Part shown: positions 8,790-18,363 of the stretch, piece after piece
Layout: the number at the start of each line of letters is the position of its first letter
Numbering within the stretch: position 1 is the first letter of the stretch
Assembly (NCBI RefSeq): GCF_024508295.1
Contig: NZ_CP101990.1
Location: forward strand, 1,984,001-2,048,000
Direction of reading: 5' to 3'
DNA from: Aeromicrobium duanguangcaii
Lineage (GTDB): Bacteria; Actinomycetota; Actinomycetes; Propionibacteriales; Nocardioidaceae
DNA: 64,000 bases
Notes under the pieces: generated by a model
Database searches by the model: none
Seen by the model: the letters and a program-made list of their open reading frames with translations, nothing else
What the model was told of the DNA's origin: nothing
Made by a program: the position numbers and the translations under genes

Positions 8790-9494
8790 TCACGCATGGA
8801 CGAGTGTTCCGATCATCTCACCACGCAGGGCACGGGTCACCGCACCCTCGTCGTTCATGTTGAACACCATCATGGGCAGTTCGTTCTCCATGCACAGCGC
8901 GAAGGCGGCCGCGTCGACCACCTGCAGGTTGCGCTGGAGGGCTTCGTTGAAGGTGATGGAGTCGAAGCGCTGGGCCTCGGGGTTGCTGCGGGGGTCGGAG
9001 TCGTAGACCCCGTCGACGCCGTTCTTGCTCATCAGCACGACGTCGGCCTTGATCTCCAGGGCGCGCTGGGCAGAGACGGTGTCGGTCGAGAAGTACGGCA
9101 TGCCGGCGCCGGCGCCGAAGATCACGACGCGGCCCTTCTCCATGTGCCGGATGGCCCGGCGCGGGATGTACGGCTCGGCGACCTGGGCCATGGCGATCGC
9201 GGACTGGACGCGCGTCTCGACGCCCTGCTTCTCGATGAAGTCCTGCAGCGCGAGCGCGTTCATGACGGTGCCCAGCATGCCGATGTAGTCGGCGCGGGCG
9301 CGCTCCATGCCACGCTGGCTGAGCTCGGCCCCGCGGAAGAAGTTGCCGCCGCCGACGACGATCGCGACCTGGACGCCCTCGCGGACCGCCTGGGCGACCT
9401 GCTCGGCGGCGTCGTTGACCACGTCGGGATCGATGCCCGTCGCTCCTCCACCGAAGACCTCACCGGAAAGCTTGAGAAGAACGCGGCGAGCCAT
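8790..9494 (-). CDS. pyrH: UMP kinase PyrH
   Basis: This 234-aa hexameric uridylate kinase converts UMP to UDP. Amino-acid-kinase fold motifs are visible: [12 protein letters not shown] at the N-terminus, [10 protein letters not shown], and the C-terminal [13 protein letters not shown]. The ATG at 9494 has no ribosome site but is preceded by TAATCT seven nt upstream, so the transcript may be leaderless. A strong hairpin lies between it and tsf, so it probably has its own promoter and leads the pyrH-frr-cdsA unit. Confidence 0.97.
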   Translation of the reverse strand: MARRVLLKLSGEVFGGGATGIDPDVVNDAAEQVAQAVREGVQVAIVVGGGNFFRGAELSQRGMERARADYIGMLGTVMNALALQDFIEKQGVETRVQSAIAMAQVAEPYIPRRAIRHMEKGRVVIFGAGAGMPYFSTDTVSAQRALEIKADVVLMSKNGVDGVYDSDPRSNPEAQRFDSITFNEALQRNLQVVDAAAFALCMENELPMMVFNMNDEGAVTRALRGEMIGTLVHA

Positions 9495-9501
9495 GGGCAC
9501 C

Positions 9502-9507
9502 AGATTA
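9502..9507 (-). promoter_or_regulatory. Candidate -10 box of a leaderless pyrH transcript
   Basis: TAATCT lies 7 nt before the pyrH ATG, where no ribosome site is present. No convincing -35 hexamer is seen. Confidence 0.5.
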
Positions 9508-9590
9508 TCCGATGGCGTCCCCGCCGGTGCACCCAGCGTCGACTTCGGCGCCTCGTGCGGGAGTGACTGCCGAGACGCCGGGGAAATGCA

Positions 9591-9624
9591 CGAGGGCCCC
9601 GTGGATCGCTCCACGGGGCCCTCG
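9591..9624 (-). terminator. Intrinsic terminator after tsf
   Basis: A perfect 15-bp stem (9591-9605 with 9610-9624) and a 4-nt loop lie 15 bp after the tsf stop. A short T-containing stretch follows on the minus strand. It separates rpsB-tsf from pyrH. Confidence 0.8.
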
Positions 9625-9639
9625 TCGATCAGGTGCGGC

Positions 9640-10455
9640 TCAGGCGCCGACCTCGATGTGGCTGAAGCCCTTGACGGTGATGCCGGCCTCATCCGCGACG
9701 GCCTTGACCGTCTTCTTGTTGTCGGTGACGCTCGCCTGGTCCAGCAGCACGTTCTCCTTGAAGAACCCGTTGACGCGACCCTCGACGATCTTGGGCAGAG
9801 CCTGCTCGGGCTTGCCCTCCTCCTTGGCCGTGGCCTCGGCGATCTCGCGCTCCTTGGCGACGGTCTCGGCGGGCACGTCCTCGCGGGTCAGCCAGCGCGG
9901 GCGCATCGCCGCGATCTGCATCGCGATGCCGCGAGCGGCGTCCTCGTTGTCACCCTCGTACTCGACGAGCACGCCGACAGCCGGCGGCAGGTCGCTGGCG
10001 CGACGGTGCATGTACGTGGCGACCTGGCCCGAACGGGCGCTGACGCGACCGAGCTCGAGCTTCTCGCCGATGACGGCGGCCAGGGCGCTGATCGTCTCGG
10101 CGACCGTCTTGCCGTCGTCGAGCGTCACGTTGGCGAACTCCGCGGCGTCCGCCGGCTTGGCGGCATCGGCCGCGGCAGCCAGGCGCTCGGCCAGGGCGAT
10201 GAACTGGTCGTTCTTGGCGACGAAGTCCGTCTCGGAGTTGAGCTCGACGAGAGCCGAGCCCGAGTTGGCGACGAGGCCCGAGGAGGCCTCGCGCTCGGCG
10301 CCGCGCTTGGCGGCCTTGGCGGCACCCGAGATCCGCAGGATCTCGACGGCCTTGTCGAAGTCACCCTCGGCCTCGGTGAGGGCCTTCTTGGCGTCCATCA
10401 TCCCGGCGCCCGTGGCGTCGCGGAGCTTCTTCACATCGGCAGCGGTGATTGCCAT
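9640..10455 (-). CDS. tsf: Translation elongation factor Ts
   Basis: This 271-aa nucleotide exchange factor acts on EF-Tu. The N-terminal UBA-like segment is clear ([20 protein letters not shown]), as is the core motif [13 protein letters not shown]. The ATG at 10455 has an AGAGG ribosome site. It follows rpsB, with a hairpin in the spacer, and ends at a strong terminator. Length and order are standard. Confidence 0.98.
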   Translation of the reverse strand: MAITAADVKKLRDATGAGMMDAKKALTEAEGDFDKAVEILRISGAAKAAKRGAEREASSGLVANSGSALVELNSETDFVAKNDQFIALAERLAAAADAAKPADAAEFANVTLDDGKTVAETISALAAVIGEKLELGRVSARSGQVATYMHRRASDLPPAVGVLVEYEGDNEDAARGIAMQIAAMRPRWLTREDVPAETVAKEREIAEATAKEEGKPEQALPKIVEGRVNGFFKENVLLDQASVTDNKKTVKAVADEAGITVKGFSHIEVGA

Positions 10456-10478
10456 GTTTCAACCTCTGTTCTGGTGAC

Positions 10479-10507
10479 GCCGGCCCGACGGGTCACGTCG
10501 GGCCGGC
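10479..10507 (-). terminator. Hairpin in the rpsB-tsf spacer (attenuator or partial terminator)
   Basis: A perfect 12-bp GC-rich stem (10479-10490 with 10496-10507) and a 5-nt loop lie between rpsB and tsf. There is no U-tract, so partial termination or an mRNA-stabilising structure is more likely than full termination. Confidence 0.6.
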
Positions 10508-10524
10508 AGATGATCAGGGACGGC

Positions 10525-11481
10525 TCAGGACTCGGCGGGCGTCTCGGCCGGGGCGTCGGCCGCGGGGGCCTCGGCAGCAGGAGCCTCGGCAGCGGGAGCC
10601 TCGGCAGCGTCAGCCGCGGGGGCCTCGGCAGCGGGGGCCTCGGCAGCAGGCGCCTCGGCAGCAGGCGCCTCGGCGGCGTCGGCGGCGGGGGCCTCAGCGG
10701 CCTTCGAAGCGAGCAGCTCCTTCTCCCAGTCGGCCAGCGGCTCCTCGGCGCCGAGCTCCTGGCCCGGGGTCTCCTCACCGGTCTTGGCGCCACCACGCGA
10801 CATGAGGCCGTCGGCCACGGCGTCGGCGATGACGCGCGTCAGCAGGCCGACCGAGCGGATCGCGTCGTCGTTGCCCGGGATCGGGTAGTCGACGTCATCG
10901 GGATCGCAGTTGGTGTCGAGGATCGCGACGATCGGGATGTTCAGCTTCTTGGCCTCGTCGACCGCGAGGTGCTCCTTCTTGGTGTCGACGATCCACACGG
11001 CGTTGGGCACGCGGCCCATGTCGCGGATGCCGCCCAGGGTGCGGTTGAGCTTGATGTACTCGCGACGCATCTGAAGGAGTTCCTTCTTCGTGCGGTTGGA
11101 GCCCGCGACGTCGTCGAAGTCGACCTCCTCGAGCTCCTTCATGCGCTGCAGACGCTGCGACATCGTCTGGTAGTTGGTCAGCATGCCGCCGAGCCAGCGC
11201 TGGTTGACGTAGGGCATGCCCACGCGCTTGGCCTGCTCCTCGACGGGCTCCTGCGCCTGGCGCTTGGTGCCGACGAACAGGATCGTGCCGCCGCGGGCGA
11301 CGGTGCTCTTGACGAACTCGTACGCCGAGTCGATGTAGGACAGCGACTGCTGCAGATCGATGATGTAGATGCCGTTGCGCTCGGTCATGATGAATCGCTT
11401 CATCTTGGGGTTCCAACGACGGGTCTGGTGCCCGAAGTGAACGCCGCTCTCGAGCAGCTGACGCATGGTGACGACGGCCAT
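10525..11481 (-). CDS. rpsB: 30S ribosomal protein S2 with long Ala/Pro/Glu tail
   Basis: This 318-aa protein has a canonical S2 core to about residue 255 ([29 protein letters not shown]). A 58-residue C-terminal tail (261-318) is built of AEAPA repeats. S2 is usually ~230-280 aa, so the tail is an extension, as seen in some actinobacteria. The ATG at 11481 has GAAAGGAAG upstream. It is first in the rpsB-tsf operon and diverges from the M23 gene. Confidence 0.98.
   Translation of the reverse strand: MAVVTMRQLLESGVHFGHQTRRWNPKMKRFIMTERNGIYIIDLQQSLSYIDSAYEFVKSTVARGGTILFVGTKRQAQEPVEEQAKRVGMPYVNQRWLGGMLTNYQTMSQRLQRMKELEEVDFDDVAGSNRTKKELLQMRREYIKLNRTLGGIRDMGRVPNAVWIVDTKKEHLAVDEAKKLNIPIVAILDTNCDPDDVDYPIPGNDDAIRSVGLLTRVIADAVADGLMSRGGAKTGEETPGQELGAEEPLADWEKELLASKAAEAPAADAAEAPAAEAPAAEAPAAEAPAADAAEAPAAEAPAAEAPAADAPAETPAES
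10528..10701 (-). repeat. Tandem repeat encoding the AEAPA tail of S2
   Basis: Imperfect 12-15 bp units encode (A)AEAPA(A) about nine times at the 3' end of rpsB. Codons for the same residues vary slightly, so the array is not freshly duplicated. Confidence 0.8.
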
Positions 11482-11795
11482 GGCCGTACTTCCTTTCAAA
11501 CCAAGTTGACGCATCGCCGGTCGACGATGCCCTGGTGTCCCACGCGGGCCACCCGATGAACATCGGGACCCGGGCCGCGCCCCGTTCGGTTCTCACGTCA
11601 CGGGAGGAGGACACGCGAATTTCCGCCCCGGAAGGCAGATGGGTCAAGTCTAGTGCACCCTCCTCGTCCCGAGGAAATCGGCACCAGCGGAGGGCGAAGC
11701 GCGGGGCGTCCACACCCCGAACCGCCGTGATCGACGCGTCCACAGGCGTCGGCGAGCGGGTTCCGGCGGCCGCTCCCCCGCGCTTGGCTCGGGTC
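11482..11795. other. Intergenic region between divergent rpsB and M23 genes
   Basis: This 314-bp region must hold the rpsB promoter (minus) and the M23 promoter (plus). I see the S2 ribosome site beside 11481 and a TTGACC-like box on the minus strand near 11645, but no convincing paired promoter. Small palindromes (for example CGATGAACATCG) are present. No RNA gene or ORF is supported. Confidence 0.4.
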
Positions 11796-12674
11796 ATGCG
11801 CCGCCTCCTCCTGCTCGTGTTTCCCCTGCTCGCCCTGGCGGCTGCGGCCCCTGCGCACGCGTCGCCGTGGCAGTGGCCGCTCGGCGACCACCGGATCGAC
11901 CGGCCCTTCGATCCGCCCGCGTCGGACTACGGAGCCGGACACCGCGGCATCGACATCCCGGGCCGGACCGGGCAGACCGTGCGCGCCGTGGCCGCCGGGC
12001 GCGTCACGTTCGCCGGCCGGGTGGCCGGGGTCTGGACGATCACCGTGACCCACGGCGACGAGCGGTCCACCTACCAACCGGTCTCCCCCGCTGTCCGCGT
12101 CGGTGACGCCGTGACGGCCGGCCAGCCGCTGGGCCGGCTGCTGGGCCGCCACCCGTCGTGCCGGCGCACCTGTCTGAACCTCGGACGCCTGCGGGGCGAG
12201 CAGTACCTCGACCCGGCCGACCTGCTGGCGACGTCGGGCTCCTACCGGCTCATCGACCCGGACGGGGCGCCACCCGAGCCACCGGACCTCGTCGGCGGCG
12301 ACCTCCCGCTCGACGGCCCGGTGACCTCCGCCTACGGGATGCGGGTCCATCCGCTGACGGGCGTCCGCAAGCTCCATGACGGCGTGGACATCGGCGCCCC
12401 CTGTGGCACCGCCGTCCCGGCCGCGGGCCCCGGGCGGGTCGACCGCTCCTCGTCGAACGGCGCCTACGGACTGCAGGTCGAGATCCGGCACGCGGGCGGC
12501 ACGGCCACCTCCTACTCGCACCTCTCGTCCCTCGCGGTGCGCGTCGGGGAGCAGGTGGGCGGGGGCACCGTCGTGGGGCGGGTCGGCTCGACCGGCAGCT
12601 CGACCGGGTGCCACCTGCACTTCATGCGCCTCGTCGACGGACGGCCGGTCGACCCACTGGGCACGTCCCGGTGA
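11796..12674 (+). CDS. Secreted protein with two M23 (LytM) domains, first one degenerate
   Basis: This 292-aa exported protein has a signal peptide (MRRLLLLVFP...AHA, residues 1-22). The first M23 domain keeps H49 and D53 (HRGID), but the catalytic HxH is replaced by CLNLG (126-130). The second domain is intact: H194, D198 (LHDGVD) and H273/H275 (CHLHF). The second could therefore cleave peptidoglycan cross-bridges or stems, while the first may bind or regulate. An M23 gene beside rpsB is usual in actinobacteria. The tandem form is less common in my experience. The ATG at 11796 starts a clean signal peptide. It converges with xerC. Confidence 0.9.
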   Translation: MRRLLLLVFPLLALAAAAPAHASPWQWPLGDHRIDRPFDPPASDYGAGHRGIDIPGRTGQTVRAVAAGRVTFAGRVAGVWTITVTHGDERSTYQPVSPAVRVGDAVTAGQPLGRLLGRHPSCRRTCLNLGRLRGEQYLDPADLLATSGSYRLIDPDGAPPEPPDLVGGDLPLDGPVTSAYGMRVHPLTGVRKLHDGVDIGAPCGTAVPAAGPGRVDRSSSNGAYGLQVEIRHAGGTATSYSHLSSLAVRVGEQVGGGTVVGRVGSTGSSTGCHLHFMRLVDGRPVDPLGTSR

Positions 12675-12677
12675 GGA

Positions 12678-13598
12678 TCAGGCGCGGGGATGCGCCTGGG
12701 TGAACGCGGCGCGCAGGCGGTCGGCGCTCACGTGGGTGTAGATCTGCGTCGTCCCCATCGAGGCGTGTCCGAGCAGCTCCTGCACGGACCGCAGGTCGGC
12801 TCCTCCCTCGAGCAGGTGGGTGGCCGCCGTGTGGCGCAGGCCGTGCGGGCCGACGTCGGGCGCGTCGGGCACGGCCGCGACGCGCTCGTGCACGATGCGG
12901 CGCACGACGCGCGCGTCGATCCGTCCGCCCCGGGCGCCGAGGAAGAGCGCGGGCCCGCTTCCGGCCACGGCGAGCGCGGGCCGCCCGCGCTCCAGCCACG
13001 CGGTCAGAGCGTCGGCGGCCGGCACCCCGTACGGGACCATGCGCTCCTTGGAGCCCTTGCCCAGCACCCGCAGCACCCGACGCGAGGCATCGAGGTCGTC
13101 GATGTCAGCGCCCACCAGCTCGCCCACCCGGACTCCGGTCGCCCACAGCATCTCGATGATCGCGAGGTCGCGCAGGCCGGTCGGGCCGTCGTCCTCGATG
13201 GACTCGACGATCGCCTCCACCACGCCGCGCATGTCGACCTGGTTCAGCGCCGGGGGCAGCGTGCGGTGGGCCTTCGGCGCGGCCAGCAGCGCCCCGGCGT
13301 CACGCGTCGCGCGACCGGTGCGCTCCAGCCAGGCGGTGAAGACCCGCGCAGCCGTCGAGCGCCGGGCCATCGTGGTGCGCGCGCGACCGCGGGTCTGCAG
13401 GTTCGCCAACCAGCTGCGCAGCGTGCGGATCGTGAGGTCGGCCGGATCGGCCACGTGCAGGAGCGTCGCGTGCTCGGCCAGGCTCGCCAGGTCGGTCAGG
13501 TAGGCGCGGATCGTGTGCTCCGACAGGTCGCGCTCCTCGCACAGGTGCCGCTCGTAGTCGGCCAGCGTGCGGGCCCACGCCTCGGAGAAGTCACCCAC
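12678..13598 (-). CDS. xerC: Tyrosine recombinase XerC
   Basis: This 306-aa site-specific recombinase resolves chromosome dimers at dif with XerD. Catalytic residues are visible: R157 (TGVRVGEL), K181 or K184 (GKGSKER), H252 and R255 (HGLRHTAATHLL), H278 (LGHAS) and the nucleophile Y287 (TQIYTHV). The N-terminal SAM-like core-binding domain spans ~5-95. I chose the GTG at 13598 (GDFSEAWARTL) with a GGGAG-type ribosome site. There are no integrase-associated genes or att repeats, so it is the housekeeping enzyme, close to rpsB and dprA as usual. Confidence 0.93.
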   Translation of the reverse strand: MGDFSEAWARTLADYERHLCEERDLSEHTIRAYLTDLASLAEHATLLHVADPADLTIRTLRSWLANLQTRGRARTTMARRSTAARVFTAWLERTGRATRDAGALLAAPKAHRTLPPALNQVDMRGVVEAIVESIEDDGPTGLRDLAIIEMLWATGVRVGELVGADIDDLDASRRVLRVLGKGSKERMVPYGVPAADALTAWLERGRPALAVAGSGPALFLGARGGRIDARVVRRIVHERVAAVPDAPDVGPHGLRHTAATHLLEGGADLRSVQELLGHASMGTTQIYTHVSADRLRAAFTQAHPRA

Positions 13599-13642
13599 GC
13601 CCCCACTCTCCCATCGCCTCGCGGCGGATCCGGGGAGGTTGG

Positions 13643-14677
13643 TCAGACGGGTTCGAGCCGGACCTCGGTGGCCTTGATGCTCAACCAGAGGTCGTCGCCG
13701 GGCTCGAGTCGCAACTCCGCCGCGGCGGCCGTCGTGACGTCCGCGATCCATCCCTCGATCTCGACCCGACAGGTCGCACCGCGGGACTCGATCGCACCGA
13801 CGGTGCCGCGCAGGACGTTCCGCGGGCTGCCGGCCGGCTGCTCGCGGTGCAGTGCCACGGCGGTGGGCGCGAAGGTCGCGGTGGCGCCCGCTCCGGCCGA
13901 CAGCGGCCTCGCGGCGATGCCGGTCAGCTCGCGGCCGTCGTTCGCGCGCACCGTGTCCACCCCCGTGGCGACACCCTCGACGAGATTCACGCCGGCCAGC
14001 GCTGCGCCGAACGCGCTGCGCGGGTGAAGCAGCACGTCGCGCGCCGGACCCTCGTGGACGATCCGGCCGGCCTCGACGACGACCGCCCGGTCGGCCAGCG
14101 ACAGCGCGTCCAACGGATCGTGCGTGACCAGCACGGTCGTGGTCCGCGCCAGGATCACGCGCAGCAGTCGCCGCAGCTCCGGGACCGCCTCGACGTCGAG
14201 CGCCGCCAGCGGCTCGTCCAACAGCACGACATCGGGCTCGACCGCCAGGGCACGGGCGATCGCCACCCGCTGGGCCTGCCCGCCGGAGAGCTCCCGCGGG
14301 CGTCGCTCGGCGAGCGCCGAGCCTCCCACCTGCTCGAGCCACTGGTCGCCGAGCCTCGTGGCATCCGAACGGCCCTGACTGCGCGGGCCGAAGGCGACGT
14401 TCTCGCGCACCGTCAGATGGGGGAACAACCGTGCCTCCTGGCCCAGCAGCGCGACCGAGCGACGGTGCGGGGGCACCCACACGCCGTCCGCGACCAGCAC
14501 CCGCTCCCCCACCGTCACGTGACCCTCGGCAGGCCGCCACAGGCCGGCGATCGCCGCCAACAGCGACGACTTGCCCGCTCCGTTCGGGCCCAGGACGGCC
14601 AGGGTCTCGCCGTCGGCCACCTCGACCTCCATGGCGACACCCCGCCCCGGATCGCTCAGGACGGCCGCGAGCCTCAC
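13643..14677 (-). CDS. modC: Molybdate ABC transporter ATP-binding protein
   Basis: This 344-aa ATPase has Walker A at 30-37 (GPNGAGKS), the signature LSGGQ at 130-134, Walker B VVLLDEP and H-loop VTHDP. A C-terminal ~130-residue extension carries a TOBE/Mop-type molybdate-binding domain ([19 protein letters not shown]). It starts at a GTG overlapping the modB stop (GTGA, 14674-14677). It powers ModAB uptake and ends the regulator-modA-modB-modC operon. A sulfate or tungstate role is possible but the locus argues for molybdate. Confidence 0.94.
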   Translation of the reverse strand: MRLAAVLSDPGRGVAMEVEVADGETLAVLGPNGAGKSSLLAAIAGLWRPAEGHVTVGERVLVADGVWVPPHRRSVALLGQEARLFPHLTVRENVAFGPRSQGRSDATRLGDQWLEQVGGSALAERRPRELSGGQAQRVAIARALAVEPDVVLLDEPLAALDVEAVPELRRLLRVILARTTTVLVTHDPLDALSLADRAVVVEAGRIVHEGPARDVLLHPRSAFGAALAGVNLVEGVATGVDTVRANDGRELTGIAARPLSAGAGATATFAPTAVALHREQPAGSPRNVLRGTVGAIESRGATCRVEIEGWIADVTTAAAAELRLEPGDDLWLSIKATEVRLEPV

Positions 14678-15456
14678 CACGGGGACCGCCCCGGTCGGTG
14701 CACCAGTGCGATCACCGCGAGTGCCACCGCCACCAGCAGGAACGACAACGCGATGGCGGCATCGGGATCGACCTCGCGCTGCAGGTAGATCTCGGTGGGC
14801 AGGGCGCGAGTGACGCCCTGCAGGCTCCCGGCGAAGGTCACGGTCGCTCCGAACTCGCCCAGGGCGCGAGCGAACGACAGCACGGTGCCCGCGATCAGGC
14901 CCGGGGCGACCAGCGGCAGGGACACCCGCACCACCACGCGCGTCGGCGCGGCTCCCAAGGTCGCGGCGACGTCGGCGTAACCGGGGTCGACGGCGCGCAG
15001 GGCGCCCTCGAGCGTCACCACCAGGAACGGCAGCGACACGAAGGTCTGTGCCAGCACCACCGCCAGCGTGGTGAACGCGATCTCGATGCCGAACGCCTCC
15101 AGGTGCTGTCCCAGCCAGCCACGGCGCCCGAAGGTCGCCAGCAGCGCGATGCCGCCGACGACCGGCGGCAGCACCAGCGGCAGCAGCACGAGCGCCCGCA
15201 CGACGGACGCCCATCGCGCCGACGACCGGGCCAGCACCAGCGCGAGCGGCACCCCCAGGACCAGGCACAGCACGGTGCTGGTCGCCGCGGTGCGCAGGCT
15301 CAACCAGAGCGCCGCCCGCGACTCCTCGGTCGTCACGAGCGACACGAAGTCCTGCCAGTCGACCCGCACCACCAGCCCCGTGACGGGCAGCACGAGCAGG
15401 GCGAGGCCGAGTACGGCCGGCACCAGGACCCAGACGGGGACGTCGGGGTGCTTCAC
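14674..15456 (-). CDS. modB: Molybdate ABC transporter permease
   Basis: This 260-aa membrane protein has about six hydrophobic helices and the binding-protein-dependent permease (EAA) loop ([20 protein letters not shown]). It starts by ATGA overlap with modA and ends by GTGA overlap with modC. It forms the channel for molybdate delivered by ModA. Confidence 0.95.
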   Translation of the reverse strand: MKHPDVPVWVLVPAVLGLALLVLPVTGLVVRVDWQDFVSLVTTEESRAALWLSLRTAATSTVLCLVLGVPLALVLARSSARWASVVRALVLLPLVLPPVVGGIALLATFGRRGWLGQHLEAFGIEIAFTTLAVVLAQTFVSLPFLVVTLEGALRAVDPGYADVAATLGAAPTRVVVRVSLPLVAPGLIAGTVLSFARALGEFGATVTFAGSLQGVTRALPTEIYLQREVDPDAAIALSFLLVAVALAVIALVHRPGRSPW

Positions 15457-16208
15457 GGCGTCCCGAATCCTGCCTCGGTGAGCACCGTCCGCGCCTCGTC
15501 ACCCGACACGAACTCGACGAACTCCTCGGCCAGCGCAGACCGGTCGGACCCGCCGAGCGCGGTGATCGGATAGCGGTTCACGACCCGTGCGGCGCCGGGG
15601 ATCTGGATGCTCCTCACCCGATCCCCCGCCGCCAGCGCGTCCGTCCGGTAGACCAGGCCCGCGTCGGCCTGGCCGCTGGTGACCTTGCCCATGACGTCCG
15701 AGACCGCCTGCTCCTCGCTGACCGGTTGGGCGCGCGTCCCCGTGGCCGCGAGCAGCCGTCGCGAGGCCGCGCCACAGGGCACCCGCGGGGCGCACAGGAC
15801 GACCTTCACCCCGGCTCGGGACAGGTCGTCCACCGATTCGATCCCGGCCGGGTCGTCCACCGGCACGACGAGCACGAGCGTGTTCGTCGCGAACACCACC
15901 GGGGACGGGTCTGCGGCGTCCTGCTGGACGCGCGCCATCGTGGACTCGTCGGCCGCCGCGAAGACGTCGGCCGGCGCGCCCTCGCCGATCTGGGCGGCCA
16001 GGGTCGATGAGCCGCCGAACGACAGGCGCACCTCGACCCCGTCGTGGCGGTCCTCGAACTCACGGGCGATCTCGGTGAAGGCGGGAGTCAACGAGGCGGC
16101 GGCGAAGACCTCGAGCCTGCGGTCGTCGGACCCACCGTCCCCGATTCCGCACGCCGCGGTCCCCGCCAGCAGCAGCCCCGCGAGGGTTCCGGCGAGGGCT
16201 CGCCTCAC
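15453..16208 (-). CDS. modA: Molybdate-binding lipoprotein ModA
   Basis: This 251-aa extracytoplasmic solute-binding protein has a lipoprotein signal peptide ending in the lipobox LAGTAAC. The ModA fold starts at [20 protein letters not shown], with [10 protein letters not shown] and the hinge segments of the family. It overlaps the regulator gene upstream and modB downstream by 4 bp each, so the four genes form one transcript. Confidence 0.95.
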   Translation of the reverse strand: MRRALAGTLAGLLLAGTAACGIGDGGSDDRRLEVFAAASLTPAFTEIAREFEDRHDGVEVRLSFGGSSTLAAQIGEGAPADVFAAADESTMARVQQDAADPSPVVFATNTLVLVVPVDDPAGIESVDDLSRAGVKVVLCAPRVPCGAASRRLLAATGTRAQPVSEEQAVSDVMGKVTSGQADAGLVYRTDALAAGDRVRSIQIPGAARVVNRYPITALGGSDRSALAEEFVEFVSGDEARTVLTEAGFGTP

Positions 16209-16609
16209 GGCGCGTCGCCGGGGGTCTCGAGGGTCACATTCGTGGCCTTGATCACCGCGACGGCCACCACGCCGGGCTCGAGCCCCAGCTCACGGACCGA
16301 TTCGGTGCTGACCAGCGAGACCACCCGGTGGGGACCGCACTGCAGTTCGACCTGCGACATGACGCGGTCGCTGACGACGTCGGTGACGATGCCCACGAAC
16401 CGGTTCCGTGCGGATCTGCGGACGGTGGTCGGGTCGGCGACGGACCGGCCCTCGGCGCGGACGTACTCGGCCAGGGCACGTCCGTCGACGACCGTGCGCC
16501 CCGAGGCGTCCTTGTCGGCGGGCAGACGACCGGCCGTGACGAGTCGGCGTACGGTGTCGGTGCTGACACCGAGAAAGTCGGCAGCGTCCGAAATCCGCAC
16601 CTGAGACAT
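16205..16609 (-). CDS. HTH + Mop (TOBE) domain molybdate-responsive regulator
   Basis: This 134-aa protein has an excisionase/MerR-like helix-turn-helix at residues 4-55 (ISDAADFLGVSTDTVRRLVTAGRLP). A single Mop/TOBE oxyanion-binding domain lies at about 70-128 (ARNRFVGIVTDVVSDRVMSQVEL...VIKATNVTLE). This is the logic of ModE in compact form: molybdate binding should change DNA binding. It leads the modABC operon and faces moeA across 45 bp, so it probably controls both. TAACAT lies 7 nt before its ATG and no ribosome site is seen, so the transcript is probably leaderless. Regulation is inferred, not shown. Confidence 0.85.
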   Translation of the reverse strand: MSQVRISDAADFLGVSTDTVRRLVTAGRLPADKDASGRTVVDGRALAEYVRAEGRSVADPTTVRRSARNRFVGIVTDVVSDRVMSQVELQCGPHRVVSLVSTESVRELGLEPGVVAVAVIKATNVTLETPGDAP

Positions 16610-16654
16610 GAAAGCGATGTTAACGGCTCAGATGCGACATCGACAGGAGCCGAG
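16610..16654. promoter_or_regulatory. Shared 45-bp divergent promoter of mod and moe operons
   Basis: TAACAT (minus, 16617-16622) is the candidate -10 box of the leaderless mod transcript. An inverted repeat CGATGT (16615-16620) / ACATCG (16637-16642), centres 22 bp apart, overlaps it and would suit a dimeric repressor. CAGGAG near 16644 is the moeA ribosome site. Confidence 0.5.
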
Positions 16655-17878
16655 ATGAGCAGATCGGTCGACGAGCACGTCGGCGAGGTCGCCGCGGCGA
16701 TCTCCCGGGCGGCGCACCGCAGGACGCAGGACCGGCCCGTCGAGAGGCCCGTGGCTCCCGGCTTGGTCGGCCGACTCGCCGCCCCTGCCGTCTCGCGGCT
16801 CGACGTCCCCGGCTTCGACAACAGCCAGATGGACGGGTTCGCCGTGCATGCGGCCGACCTCGCGCGAGCCGCAGACGCGCCCGTCGCCCTGCCCACCGTC
16901 GCGCACGTCGTGGCGGGCGATGCCGCCCCGGCGCCCCTCGCCCTCGGCACCGTGGCGCCGATCATGACCGGCGCGCCGGTGCCCCCGGGGGCGGACGCCG
17001 TCGTGCCCGTCGAGCGGACCGTCGCTCGCGAGTTCGGTCCGGTCGGCGGCGGCGCCGTCGTCGAGTTCACCGCGCCCGTCGCGCCCGGGACGTTCGTCCG
17101 CGCGCGCGGCACGGACGTCCGGGCCGGGGAGGCCGTCCTGGAGGCGGGCGCTCCCCTGCATCCCGCCGCCGTCGGCGCGCTCGTCGTCGCGGGCGTCGAG
17201 ACCGTCCGGGTCGCCCCCGCCCTGCGGCTGGCCATCGTCGCCACTGGGGCGGAGCTGATCAGCGGCGCGGTCCCCGACTCGAACTCGCGCGTCCTGCTGG
17301 CCCACGCCCACGAGCTCGGACTGGAGGCGACCGCACACGTCGTGCCCGACGACCCGGCCGAGCTCGAGGCGCTGCTGGACCGGCTGGCCCCGCGGACCGA
17401 CGTCATCGTCACCACGGGTGGCGTCAGCGCCGGGACCCGGGAGGTGGTGCGCCAGGTGCTGGAGCCCCGGCCGGGCGCCTGGTTCGACCATGTCGCGGTG
17501 CAGCCCGGTGGGCCCCAGGGACTGGCCGGCTGGGACGACGGCGACCGGGTGGTGCCGGTCGTGTGCCTGCCCGGCAATCCGGTCAGCGTGCTGGTCTCGT
17601 TCGAGCTGTTCCTGCGGCCTCCCCTGGCCCGGGCGGCGGGACGCATCGACCAGCGCCCGACCGGGACCGGTCCACTCGCCGAGCCGCTCACCTCGCCGTC
17701 CGGCCGCCTGCAGGTCCGCCGTGGCCTGCTGCGCTCCGACGGCAGCGTGAGTCTCGTCGGTGCGGCGGGCTCCCATCTGCCCGTCTCCTATGCGCGCGCC
17801 GATCTGCTCGTCCTCGTGCCCGAGGACGTCACCGCGCTCGATGCCGGCGATATCGTGCAGTGGTGGAGGATCGCATGA
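16655..17878 (+). CDS. moeA: Molybdopterin molybdenumtransferase MoeA
   Basis: This 407-aa enzyme inserts molybdate into adenylylated molybdopterin. Family motifs include the N-terminal FDNSQMDGFAVHAADL, IMTGAPVPPGADAVVPVE, and the MoCF domain VTTGGVSAGTREVV with CLPGNPVSVLVSFELF. The ATG at 16655 follows AGGAG. It overlaps moaC by ATGA and diverges from the mod operon, linking uptake of molybdate to its use. Confidence 0.96.
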   Translation: MSRSVDEHVGEVAAAISRAAHRRTQDRPVERPVAPGLVGRLAAPAVSRLDVPGFDNSQMDGFAVHAADLARAADAPVALPTVAHVVAGDAAPAPLALGTVAPIMTGAPVPPGADAVVPVERTVAREFGPVGGGAVVEFTAPVAPGTFVRARGTDVRAGEAVLEAGAPLHPAAVGALVVAGVETVRVAPALRLAIVATGAELISGAVPDSNSRVLLAHAHELGLEATAHVVPDDPAELEALLDRLAPRTDVIVTTGGVSAGTREVVRQVLEPRPGAWFDHVAVQPGGPQGLAGWDDGDRVVPVVCLPGNPVSVLVSFELFLRPPLARAAGRIDQRPTGTGPLAEPLTSPSGRLQVRRGLLRSDGSVSLVGAAGSHLPVSYARADLLVLVPEDVTALDAGDIVQWWRIA

Positions 17879-18363
17879 GTGAGGGAACCGGCGACTCGGG
17901 ACTGTCGCACTACCGCGCCGACGGCAGCGCACACATGGTCGACGTGTCCGGCAAGGCCACGACGAAGCGCCAGGCGACGGCCTCGGGACGGCTGCGCACG
18001 CGCGCCGATGTCGTCGCCCGGATCATGGCCGGCGACCTGCCGAAGGGCGAGGCCCTGGCCACGGCCCGGATCGCGGGGATCCTCGCCGCCAAGCAGACGC
18101 CGTTCCTCGTGCCGATGTGTCATCCGCTGCCGCTCTCGGCGATCACGATCGACTTCCGGGCGCTGGACGATGCCGTCCACATCGAGGCGACCGTGGCCAC
18201 CACGGCGCCGACGGGCGTCGAGATGGAGGCCCTCACTGCCGTCAGCATCGCTGCGCTGACCCTCTTCGACATGGTCAAGGCCGTCGACGCGACCGCCGTG
18301 ATCGAGTCGGTGCGGGTCGAGTCCAAGTCCGGCGGCACGCACGACTGGGAACGCGATGACTGA
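17875..18363 (+). CDS. moaC: Cyclic pyranopterin monophosphate synthase MoaC
   Basis: This 162-aa enzyme makes cyclic pyranopterin monophosphate from the MoaA product. Conserved motifs are MVDVSGKATTKRQA, PMCHPLPL and GVEMEALTAV...YDMVKA-type (here FDMVKAVD). The start is coupled to moeA by ATGA. The window holds no moaA, moaD or moaE, so these must lie elsewhere. Confidence 0.97.
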   Translation: MSEGTGDSGLSHYRADGSAHMVDVSGKATTKRQATASGRLRTRADVVARIMAGDLPKGEALATARIAGILAAKQTPFLVPMCHPLPLSAITIDFRALDDAVHIEATVATTAPTGVEMEALTAVSIAALTLFDMVKAVDATAVIESVRVESKSGGTHDWERDD

